This document shows, in pieces, positions 37,656-48,600 of a stretch of 64,000 nt of DNA. A program made the translations under genes and the position numbers. The DNA is from Takakia lepidozioides (lineage: Eukaryota > Streptophyta > Takakiopsida > Takakiales > Takakiaceae). The first letter of the stretch is position 1, and each line of letters begins with the position of its first letter. The stretch spans positions 53,365,053 through 53,429,052 of the forward strand of contig CM060732.1 in the NCBI GenBank assembly GCA_030704615.1, written 5' to 3'. The notes under the pieces were generated by a model. It did not search any database. It saw only the letters and a list, made by a program, of their open reading frames with translations, and had not been told where the DNA came from.

Positions 37656-40600
37656 ACTTCATGCAGCACAATTGTGACATTTCCAATATCTCCACCTCTA
37701 TCACTAGATGTGTGGCATACTTAGTGATTGCTAATGTCCAAAAATGTCTAGAGTTGAGATACTTGCAAAAGTACCCCAGTGTAGCATTGCGTCGTGTAGA
37801 GGGCTCAGGCGGCATTCTCATCCACTCAACTGTGGATTCCCAGCCCCCAAAGGTGAGTGATCGTGGGCGATAAATTCGACCACATCAGACATTTTGTTTT
37901 TTTCTGCTTCTTTTGGCAGGCTGGACGAGAGGGAGCCCTGCGCAACTCTTTCTCATCCGCCAATGCTCCGAAGATTCCCCCAAAGCAGCGAGGAGATGAA
38001 GGATTAAACTCTTTGAAATCGAGGTTAAATTTTCTAGGATATGAGGAGATCTTTTGAACATCCTTAGTGTGCTTCATGCTCTCTTTATGAATTTGAAGTT
38101 TTGGGTGGGGGAAATGCTGCTTCCAGACGTAGAAGTTGTCTGATTTGCGGCATGTGCCATCAACAGCCCCAGTATTGTAGAGTGTAAAGACGCCGAGCGA
38201 TCACGCTCACCCAGTCATCCCCGGTGCTTGCCACCTGCTTCATGAAGTAAATCGTTGCAATATGCAGCAGCAAAACTTCAATATCAGAAGTGTGTGACAT
38301 GCACACACCTACTTAACATGAGGGACAATCAAAAAATAAAGATGCATACTCCCAAGTGTTTCCGAACAAGTCGCTCATATAACTCCTGTCTTTTCCTTCG
38401 AGCAAATCCAATTCGAATACTTAAACAAACACCACAAGCTGGTACGTTAAGCCATATGTTCACACAGTAGAAAATGATCGGTAAGAAAGTACTCGATGTG
38501 CTGGCTGGAGGAGAAACTGTTTCTACCTCTCTAACAAGGCATATTTTGTGGAGTAACTTTCCGAGGTTGCTTGATGAAGATTTCTGCGAGATTTTAGAGT
38601 ATGAACAAAGAAGAAAATTTGATGCCCGAAACGGTATGGCATTTAAGGAGACGAGGTTAAATCGTTAATCTGGTCAAGGTCCGGGTTTTCTTGTTGCAGT
38701 TGTCCATCCGTCAAATTCGTCAAGAATTGTAGCCTTTTCGACAGGTCATGCCTGACTCCATTGTTAGCTTTAGAATACATGACTAACCCACTCCTCCACT
38801 TACAACAACTGGTTTCATTAAATTCAAAACAAAAACTTCTTCTAAGGGCTCGTTATCTCAGGCACTCCACATTAGTAGAAAGGGACTTGCCTAATATACC
38901 TCCACTGAACCCCTGTCCCGCTGTAGAATGCTTACTCATGAATCCAGACAGTCCCAAAAGGGCCAGAAATCTTGGCATTGGCGCATGCACTGTTTCAGTG
39001 AAGTATCTCTTACCACACAGCACGCATGGGTATGGCGGCGCTTGAGGAGGCGTGGTGCGGCCATATGTGGTGAGACTCAGCACTCGAGACAGAAGACAAC
39101 ATTTACGACATGCACAGTTCCTGAATAGTCCTGGGGTCTTCTCCTCTCTGAGAAAACATCCGCATGCAGCACAGGTTTTCCCATGACCCAAAACTCTGCA
39201 ACAGCAGGACAGACTTCAGGAAGATATTAGAAAACGACGGACAAATGGGAGGTAGAGATCAGGTTGTCGCAGGCTGGGGAAGATAGAGACAGGGGAAGAT
39301 GTTTAAAACGTGTGTGCGGACGCTTTGGCCACCCCAACCAAACTCTGATGAAGTACATCCTACACCGCGATGCTTTACGAGGATTTGTTTGCACTAGAAA
39401 TAACGCCGATCTTTCGGGGATTGCGAGGCCTCACATGGAGTCCAGGTGAGTCGAGACTCATTTTCTCGGAGCTGTCTGGATGCGACGTACAATTTAGCAA
39501 TAAAGAAACTCAGCTTAGCAATTAGATCCCTCCAAACTGCACTACTCAGGCTTGCTCCATGCAAACTGAAGTCAAGAAAAATACGATTCCAGCTTCCATA
39601 CAGATCTGCACGCACACGCATGCAGTTGAGCACGAAGAGCAAAGTTTAGTGGATGTGACATTTTCGCTTATTGGGGACTTACATCACGCATCATTTCGAC
39701 GAATCCTTCTCGCACGCCATCTCCAACGGGATGCAGAGGTATGCCCAGTCGAGCAAGCTAAGAACCTTGTGTGCATGCCCGATGGCCTATTACAGGCATG
39801 ACGACAAATCCGAGTCTCTGCAGACCTTCCACTTCTGCCTCTAACCACGCCTGTTACCGTGGTCTCCTACTCGAATCCATGTTCGAATGCACCTTCATGC
39901 AACACTCTCGGACTAGCTAGACCACATCGGATCCATCCCTCACATGTAGATCTCTTTCTAACGATCGCCTTCATGACTTTGTCGCCCAATTCTTCCACTC
40001 ACTCTACGACCCCAATTTGCCCACAACTCTTCGCCATACACCACAGCACCCACAAAAGTTTCAGGTCACAGTATCACAAATGACACATCACGCATCGGAA
40101 GTTCACAGTTTGATAGAGTGCAAACTCCAACATGGGCACTGGGCGGGCGACGTCTCTAACGTATCTTCTTAAACATAGAACCACCTTTTTGTGTGGCCAA
40201 ACACGCAGTTGGATTATCCATTCGAAGCTTCCTGTGCGGACAGTACCTGCCGTCAAGAATGGCGTACAGCTTACGAAGTACAAGCACAAGAATAGTAGGG
40301 TATGTCTCAGTGGATACTTCTTCAAAGGATTATTGTATCATTGTGGAGGCTTCTAATATTTGGAGGATTGGACGTTAGTCCCTCGCTGTGATGATGCCTT
40401 CTGAAGCTTATGGAAAAACCATAACTCTGACACCGTAAAGGTCGCAGGCTAAACGCTCAATGCTATTCTAATAAGGTAAGAGATATGGGACAGGGACAGA
40501 AGTTGTGGTCAAACGGTATTCCATAGACAGAAATACCCTGTTTGCTTGATCTTGGGAAGTGCACGACGCGGGATTTGAGCATGGAACGGAGGACAATGGT

Positions 40601-42043
40601 ATCAGTTGCGCATTCCACTTATTGGATTCTGGTGTGGTAAGAGATCACAAGCCTGGAGTGTGATGAACGCGTGGCAGAAATTCAGGTCTCTTTGACAGTG
40701 GTCAAACTGGGTCGGAGTAGATTCCGAGTATGCAGATAACTCTTTTATGAGTCCCCGTCACTCGTGATTAAAGTTGTCATTTGAAGCCAAGGAAAACTCC
40801 AAAATGGAGTTGGCTGGAAAATGCCCGTGGCATTTAAGAATTGCTCAAGCTGTTATGAGCAGGCGGCTTATAATAAGAACCGGCCGCAGAGACTCAAAAA
40901 GCGCGCGATCGAAAGATGGGTATCTTCCAAGAGTTCCAATGCTGCACCATGCCGCACACTTCCCGAGATTCAGTTTGACCCAAGAAAAAGTCGGTTGTGC
41001 AGTCTTTCAACGACGTCACCTACCTCATCCTACCTCTTGCTAAACCAATAAACAACGCTCAATCTCAAAGGATCCTTTCAGCATGGGCATTGTTCAATAC
41101 ACTGAGCTCGTCGCACAATCTCTTGTATCTAAGTAGATGCTACCATTCAACACTGTATCTTCCCTAAAATCTGCAAGATTTGCACTATTCCCAAACCAAA
41201 TTGTGGTGCCCGATTGAATTCAATTCAGCTCAAACTGGCACCCCATTTTTTCAAAAGAATTTACCCAAAGTTTCAAAGGCTCCAACCACACAGACATCGA
41301 GAGCGTACTTGTAGGGTCTACTTGTACCATTACCTCATATCATGGCTGGACCCAGTCATGAATCATGATCGTGTGAAAAAGTGCCCGTGGTGAGTGATGC
41401 ATTTTCCTTCTATGCCAACATAGCTCCACGTCTATACCAGCGCAGCTCCCAAGGTTTCACAGGGCCATCCACGGAGGAGGAATTGAATGAGATCAGTCCT
41501 CAATTAACTATCTTGGGAGTCTTTAATCCGATCTTGGTACACATGGCAACAGGAACTGGGACCCTTAATGCGGGAAAGACACCTGGGATCCGCAATCTTC
41601 ATTGCGATAATATATCCCCCTTCTTTTTCCTGGTCTAACGGAACAGGAGTTGTCCAGATTTGTCTAGAGCCCCTACCAACCGTCTAATGAGCCTTAAAAG
41701 GCACCAGTGGACTATTGCGCACAGCTCCCAAGGTTTGACTGAGGAGGAGGGCCCAAAGAAAAACCCACAACGTACCTTTGCATGTTTAAGTGATCACAAC
41801 CCATCCTTGCAATGTAAGGCATCCATGAATGAGTTGCTATTCAAAGACATGTGGCACTGCTGGAGTTTTTCTTTAGGAATCTACGGCACCTGGTAGGCTG
41901 GTTGGACGCTAATAATTTCCTTGCCCTTCATTGACTAGGAATCGAAGTTTTGACCTGCTGAATGTATGACAATAAATGTCATCTTCCCACCCTTCTAAGA
42001 AGGATGTGAAGTGATGCTTATGAAACCGACCTTGTGGATGAAG
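37656..42043. other. Unassigned region with short open frames
   Basis: Several 60-110 codon ORFs on both strands, such as 38474-38668 (MIGKKVLDVLAGGETV) and the Cys-rich minus-strand 38853-39191. None matches a family I know and none joins convincingly by splicing. Decayed mobile-element sequence is possible but not shown. Confidence 0.35.
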
Positions 42044-42148
42044 AAATGCCGATTGCGAAAGCTGGGTTTTTGTAGATTGCAAAGCAAAGCAAAGCAATCT
42101 AACAAAAGCAGGTCAATCTACAAAACCCAGCTTTCGCAATCGGCATTT
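42044..42148. repeat. Near-perfect 35-bp inverted repeat (hairpin)
   Basis: Left arm 42044-42079 begins AAATGCCGATTGCGAAAGC; right arm 42114-42148 is its reverse complement apart from one extra T in the left arm's T run. The loop is 34 nt and contains AAAGC repeats. Transcribed RNA would fold into a long stem. It lies about 0.67 kb upstream of the U-box gene. Confidence 0.9.
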
Positions 42149-42812
42149 GGGTGCATAAGGTAGTGAGTTGAGATGGACAGAGAGAGGGATTGAGAGATGG
42201 ATGGGAAAGAGATGGGAGATTGATGGAGGAGAGAGGATGGGCCAATGGAGGGCGGTCTGGCCTTGGAAGAGGGAAAAGGGAGGCAGGCTGACACGAAGGG
42301 ATGGGCCCGGCGCTCGTGGGTGGGCAGCAGGGCATTGGGCGAGGCAGTGTTTGCTGTCTGCGGTGCGGCAATGGCTGGCAGGTGGGACCCGGGAAGATTA
42401 TTATAGATTTTGTCCATTTGACCGAGCTCATCGGTTGACCCTCTTTACCTTCTCGTCTAGCTAGCCTGGGCTGCAGCTTCGCATCTCCAATTTCTTCTGG
42501 CGGGTTCTGCATATCTGTTGGATCCAGATCTCTCTCTCATGCTCTCCTGCTCGCCCTTTCTCTGTTGCGATTCCCTCCATGGCCTCGGCTGTACGGCAAT
42601 GGTGTCTGCTTGTTTTGTTACCTTGCTTTGTGTAGACGTTGCAGTCCCGTCCGTAGCTGGAGCGAGCAAATTCATCTCCCATGCTCGGAGCGGGAAGGGA
42701 CGATTGGAGATGCAGCTTGGCTCCTCCATGTCTGCGTGGCCTTCCTCATTTTTCTCAGCGCTAGAGATGGCGACGAATAGACGGTGATTCGCAGTTTTAA
42801 CTGGCGACACTT
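42149..42812. other. Upstream region of the U-box gene
   Basis: Purine-rich, then pyrimidine-rich sequence with no clear gene. Probably promoter and 5' UTR of the U-box gene. Confidence 0.45.
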
Positions 42813-44141
42813 ATGAGCCTTCGATCAATCGATCGATCGAGGATGACTCCCAAGGAGCTGCGCATCCAAGTACCGCACTACTTCAGGTGCCCCATCTCGT
42901 TAGACCTCATGAGGGACCCGGTGACGTTGAGCACTGGGCAGACGTATGACCGCGCCAGCATTGAGAAATGGGTGGCAGAGGGGAATGCGACATGCCCCGC
43001 CACCATGCAGATTCTTCAAAACCCGACGCTGATACCCAACCATACTTTGCGCCGCCTCATCCAGGACTGGTGTGTGGCCAACCGATCCAAGGGCGTGGAG
43101 CGCATTCCTACCCCCAAGCAGCCTGCAGATCCCCAGCGTCTGAACGTCCTCCTTGAAGAAATTTCAGGCTCCAACAGGTGCGGTCGTCTGTTTGCTCTCA
43201 AAACCCTTCGGACTCTGGCAAAGGAAAGTGAGGATAATCGAACAGTGATTGCCGAGTGCGGGGCGATGCCGGTGCTAATTTCCGCCCTCTTCGCCGATGA
43301 GCCAATCCCCAACTGTCACTGGGATTTGGAATCCAAGAGTTTTGGGGAGTATTGCGGAAGGGCAGACTCCCAGACTGGTGATGAGGACGCAGTAGGGAGC
43401 GACTGCGAAAGTGCAGAAGAAGCACTGGGAGCGCTGGTGCTCCTTCCATTGACGGATGTGGAGCGCAGCTTACTCACACAACCCCAACGCTTGTCCGCCC
43501 TCGCTTCCCTCCTGTGTCGGGGTAGCATGGAAGCCCGTATGAATGTGGGTGCTATGTTGGAACTCCTCTGCTCTTCTGACGAAATGAAGTCTGTCGTGGG
43601 TGCAACAAAGGGGGTACTGGAAGGCCTGGTGAAGTTGCTAAGATTAGAGCTTTACCCCCGTGCAGTCAAGACCGGAATAAAATCCCTCCTCTCTATTTGT
43701 CTCGCTAAACCTAATAGAGAGTTGGCTGTTCGAGCTGGGGCCGCCAGTGCGCTAGTTGAACTTCTTCCTGATGCGAACAAAGGGGATGCAGAGAGAGCGC
43801 TTGCAACTCTGGAGCTCTTGTGCACCAGTGAGGAGGGGAGGGCCGCTGTAGCAGGGCATGCGTTGGCTGTTCCTGCACTTGTCAAGATGATTCTCAAAGT
43901 CTCAGATCGAGCCACAGAGTATGCCGCAGGGACCCTTTGGGCAATTGGCAGTCAATCCGAGAGTGTGCAGCTAGCGGCCATCCAGGCTGGGGTCTTCACC
44001 CAGTTACTTCTCCTCATTCAAAGCGACTGCACCTCACGGGCGAAGAGGAAAGCCATGGATCTGCTCAAGTTGTTGCGGCCTATCTGGTCCGAGAATGCCT
44101 GCGCTCCTGATTTTGGCTGGACAGATGTTGCTCCTTTCTGA
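42813..44141 (+). CDS. U-box/ARM-repeat E3 ubiquitin ligase (PUB22-29 type)
   Basis: Plant U-box E3 ligase; relatives in Arabidopsis (PUB22-PUB29 group) regulate immune and stress signalling. Single exon, 442 residues, the usual size and structure of this intronless subgroup. The U-box is at residues 22-90: HYFRCPISLDLMRDPVTL, GQTYDRASIEKW, TCPAT and NHTLRRLIQDWC. Residues about 105-435 are helical ARM repeats (LFALKTLRTLAKES, RLSALASLLCRGSMEARMNV, AASALVELLPDANKGDAERALATLELL, ALVKMILKVSDRATEYAAGTLWAI). ATG 42843 (MTPKELRIQVPHYF) is an equally plausible start; the ten extra residues come from a GATC-repeat stretch. Higher GC than the surroundings. Target unknown. Confidence 0.93.
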   Translation: MSLRSIDRSRMTPKELRIQVPHYFRCPISLDLMRDPVTLSTGQTYDRASIEKWVAEGNATCPATMQILQNPTLIPNHTLRRLIQDWCVANRSKGVERIPTPKQPADPQRLNVLLEEISGSNRCGRLFALKTLRTLAKESEDNRTVIAECGAMPVLISALFADEPIPNCHWDLESKSFGEYCGRADSQTGDEDAVGSDCESAEEALGALVLLPLTDVERSLLTQPQRLSALASLLCRGSMEARMNVGAMLELLCSSDEMKSVVGATKGVLEGLVKLLRLELYPRAVKTGIKSLLSICLAKPNRELAVRAGAASALVELLPDANKGDAERALATLELLCTSEEGRAAVAGHALAVPALVKMILKVSDRATEYAAGTLWAIGSQSESVQLAAIQAGVFTQLLLLIQSDCTSRAKRKAMDLLKLLRPIWSENACAPDFGWTDVAPF

Positions 44142-45654
44142 GAGGAAACCCTCTCTCTTTCCCTGTCGTAAGATTGTTGTCATTGCTTCTGCTCTCCCCA
44201 TTCCTCTCCACTCCTCTTCCTCCCACCTGGTCCTTGATTCTTCATCAACAAGTGTACTATAGGTGTAGCATTGTGTATAATGCGCGTTAAAAGTCAGTAT
44301 TCTTTTCTTTGCCACTCATCAACACAGCAGGTTGGCTTACCTAGGGGCTCCCCTTACAAGGCCCGTATACCACAAATAGTTTCAAGGTCTCCAGATATCC
44401 TCAATCCATCGACATTGAGGTTTCAGTTATGGAGGCATCTGCTGCTGTCTCCAAATCAAGTGACGGTGTCTTACAGCGACCAGAGTCACACTCCCTTGTT
44501 GAGGCTGTCTGTGTCTCTCATATGAGAATTATTTTGAAGAAGACTTCAGGTTTTCTTCCCCATCGAAATAAAACTTTCAGGCATTTGCATGCCTCTTTGA
44601 TCATCTCATGTGACCCATCCATGTCTGTCTTGTACTTTTAGTGAAGTTTAACTTTTGAAATAAAGAGCTCATGGTATTGTTGTCTGTCTGTGAGCTTCAC
44701 TAGGGAGCTGAAAATGCATTTCCACAACTTCTGCAAAGGCAGGCAACTGGATTGACCTATGACAAAACAGTTCTCAAACCTCCTGCAGTTTGTGATAGAG
44801 AGAGAGATGGAGTGATGACAGCAATCCTTAAATCCAACATTGGGCATGCCATCTGTGCACATTCAGCATGGTCCAAACCGGTCACTAAATTATCAGTATC
44901 AGCGCTCATCTTTTGGTCAAGGCCACGCTGAAATAAATTGATGGGCAAATTCCTTCGAAGGAGTAATCTTATTAACCATTTTTTGATGTGAAGTTGCGAG
45001 ACCATAATGACATAGGACATCTCCACTGTCCCACTGTCATATTAAGCAGTTCTCAAAATGAACATATTGCAAGTATCAGAAGCTAGCCTCTGCATCTAGA
45101 AATGTAGTAATTGCAAGTCGCAAATGCAGTATTGTGTATTGGGCGAAACGTTCAGTCAAACTAACCTTGGGAGCTATGATAAAGCAAATGGAAACTGAAA
45201 CAAAATTTCCCTGTAGTGTTCCAAGACTGATATGTGCTCCCACAAAAGTCGGCCCTTTTTGAGTGTGACTGCTACCATATGAATACAACATGAATGCTTA
45301 CAATTCCAAAGTGCTGCGTCCTTACAGCCTCTTAATTCTGAAGTGGTTGAACCAATTGGACCCCCAGAACTCTAAATTTTGATATTACAAATTTTAGTGC
45401 TTTTTCTGGTGTCCTGAAGATAGTTTCACATAAATTAGAGACATCACAACTTTGCTGCCCTATTCAAATATTTACATTATCTGACACTCGAGCCCAACTG
45501 TGGATGTCACCTTGGGATGCGTCTCTTCTCCCCAAGCCCACAACAGCTCACCCACAAAACACTCTCCCTCAGCACAATACCAATATCTTTGCATACATGA
45601 GTTCGAAGACAGTATAAAAGGTAGAAGTTCGAAGCCCTGTCTGTGCCCATCAGC
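44142..45654. other. Intergenic region between convergent genes
   Basis: Contains the 3' UTRs of the U-box gene and of the SirB1 gene. Short ORFs only; no repeat recognised. Confidence 0.45.
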
Positions 45655-48600
45655 TCACAAATCTCGTCGCATTTTGATGACAAGGGACCTGATCGACTCC
45701 ACATCCGTTGCCTTGGGTGCCCCCTGAAAGGTATTACAATGTCATGCCCCATTCAAGTCTCCCTTGAAACACCTCCCCTGCCGATAGCAATGTGATGACT
45801 AAATCTAGTAAGCAGCAAGACAAACAGACAGAGATTGAAGTGCTGCGAATTTTCAAACATATTGCAAAACTGTGTCCAAGCCCTAACACTCAGCACAGCA
45901 TTGTAGTTGAATGGAAGGTATAAGAGAAGTATACGTGCCTGTACATATGATTCAAGACAAGGAATTGCCTCAGAGAAGCGCTTTAGCAGATACAGGCATA
46001 TCCCATAGTCTCTGATCTACACCATGGGCATACCCACTGTTAGCACAGTGAACATAAAGGCAGGGACACCCAGCATTCATGCTGTCAGTACCAGGTCCTC
46101 AATATGCAGCCCACAAAGTGCTGTACATGTGAGAGAACGGCACTAACAACTCATCAGCCTGTCAGGCCCAGAAAACTACCAGCTTCGCAAGACCTGACTG
46201 GCAAAACTCAAGTAAAAGCCAAGGAACCAACTAACAAAGTAGTCGAGTGTCTTCTAGACCTTTGCATATAATTGTTTTAACAGCCCCAACTGTGATGCAC
46301 ACACCCTACAACTGACAGTACCTCTTCAATCACACCAGGACGTATCAACTTCAGATAGTCAATGATGCAGAGGGTGCTGCACAGGCCAGAACACAACAAA
46401 TTGCAATCATCAATACATACTTCTCACCTTGTCGATAAGGAGACGGTGAGACGGAGAATTCCTTTCCAAAGTGGAGGACAGAGAGAGCGAGAGACTTAGA
46501 CCTGGGGTGTTCTCCTCTTTCCCAGTGAAAAATACGAATAAAAGCTTTATGTCACCATTTGAGTTTGCTTGCCACACAGCGTGCACTGGGTTGGGAACAG
46601 TGAAAGGGGGATAGGGGGACAGCAGAATCCGGCCAAAAGCATTGCGGCTGACGGCTCCGGTGATGGGACTTATCTTTCAAAACAACCCATTGTCCTGTGG
46701 ACTCGTAGCAAAACAGTGATTAGAAAGGAACAGATGAGGAGAAAAGACAGTGAGGAGGGGGACAGTACAGGATGGTCCCCCTACGATTGCTGTAGGCTCT
46801 CTGCCTGTGTACATTAAGTTGATTTTCACTATCAAGATTTGCTCCTTTAGCGTAACATCACTTTTGGTGCACTCAGAAGTTCAGAACCAAGGATGGTCAT
46901 GGTTTTTTAGCTTTGTCTCAAGCCGTTCAAGAAAGTGTCCTCTCTGAAGTTTCCTGGTCAGAAAAGTACCCATGGCCTGCCTCAGAAAATGGATACTATC
47001 CTCACCATCAGGCCCATCAATCAGGCACATCATGCTCCAATATCCCCAGATGGGTTAACTTGCTATTCAGGGGTAGCCTACTTGCCAAAATTAAACTTCA
47101 GCCTGGTGCCCAGCGTGGATGGGCCTTCTGGTACTCCTAAGCACCACTTGTTCATTGAAAAATAACAGGTCTCTGCTGAGATCAGCTCCTTCATCTTGCA
47201 TAGCATTACCCCTACTAAATTCAACCTTATCTCCTCATCTGACTTTTCCGTGTATAGGAGAGGATCTAATAGGATCATTCTTGCCAAGACCTCATGACAA
47301 TAAACACAAGTGCCTGAGACAATCCTGCTTATTACTGACAAGCCAAGTTTTAATTGCAAATGAACTGTTTTATTTAGCCATGTACATACTCCTTGGATCC
47401 CATGCTGAGGAGCACATCACACTCAATCTGCAATCCGTCTCATTTTATCTGAAGCATCACTTTACTTGAGGATTTCCAAGGGGCCAAGGGGGTTCCACAT
47501 ATACTATGCCAGGGTCATTGATACATTACCTAACAGGGTCTTTCATCTCCATGTAGATACGCTTCAAGTTGAAGAGGAGGCGAATTAAGAAACCACGGTT
47601 TGTAATGTCCGTGTGTTTCAAAAAGTCAGGGCTAATGATAACTGGCACACCGTAGACCACTGAGAGCCTATCTTCAGCATCCTGCAGAAAGGTCACCTGC
47701 CAGTGACCCCACTCCCCAGTGAGTAGTGAGTCAAAGTGCCAAATTATGGATCAGTCAAGAAATAGAAAGTAGAGCTCACATACCTTGCCACCAGCATGAG
47801 CATCAATAAAGAACTCAAGACCTTCCCCAATGGGCCGACACATGAAATGAGCTGGAAGGTTGACCTGAAATCATATCCAACACACCAGCATTGTTTTTGT
47901 GAGATCAAATCTCCTGCTGAGGTACTTACTACTTGTTACTGGAAGGATTGGAAAATGCTCAAGGTAATACTGATTGTGTCTGCACGGAGGTCTGTCATTT
48001 CAACCCAGATGCTCGTATAAGAATAAAAGAGATGTGCATGAAAGATGGATGGTACATCATTCATGGCACATCCAGCATAGCCAGAAAAGTGCAACCCTGA
48101 GAGGAAGAGACAACCACCGCCCCCAAAGGAGATGCAAGTCTTGAGCCAGGAAAGTACCCCTTGCATCGGCAAGCCAACACGCTTCGCAAGCTCCATATAC
48201 ACCAACGACATGGTGAGTGGCAAGCCTTCAGTCCATGAAAAACCCACGATGATGACAACAGTGTGTGACAACTTGGGCATATTGCCAAGACTTGTCACTT
48301 GAAAGAGAGAAGTTTGAATGATATGACAGAAACAAACTTTAAGTTGCATATATTCAGGAAAGGTCCTGACAGGAGGTAACTGCTCTTTCCGAGTTTGCAA
48401 AAATATCCAGTTGTGTCTGAGTTCACTTGCAGATAGCATGTGGTATTGGTCAGAGTAGAAAGGTTTCTCTGCGATTATGGCTTGCAAAGTTCACTTTGGC
48501 TTCCCCTGGATCCACATCCAGGCGAACTGGACATATGCAGAGTGCAGTGCTGTCACATTCACCGACCAACTCACTGACTGCATCATACAGGTGGTTTTGC

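Noticed and set aside
38853-39191. Cys-rich minus-strand ORF as a zinc-finger protein
   Set aside because: CxxC spacing matches no known finger and there is no supporting exon nearby.
42099-42512. 137-codon minus-strand ORF upstream of the U-box gene
   Set aside because: Pro/Ser low-complexity composition spanning the inverted repeat; no domain or splice context.
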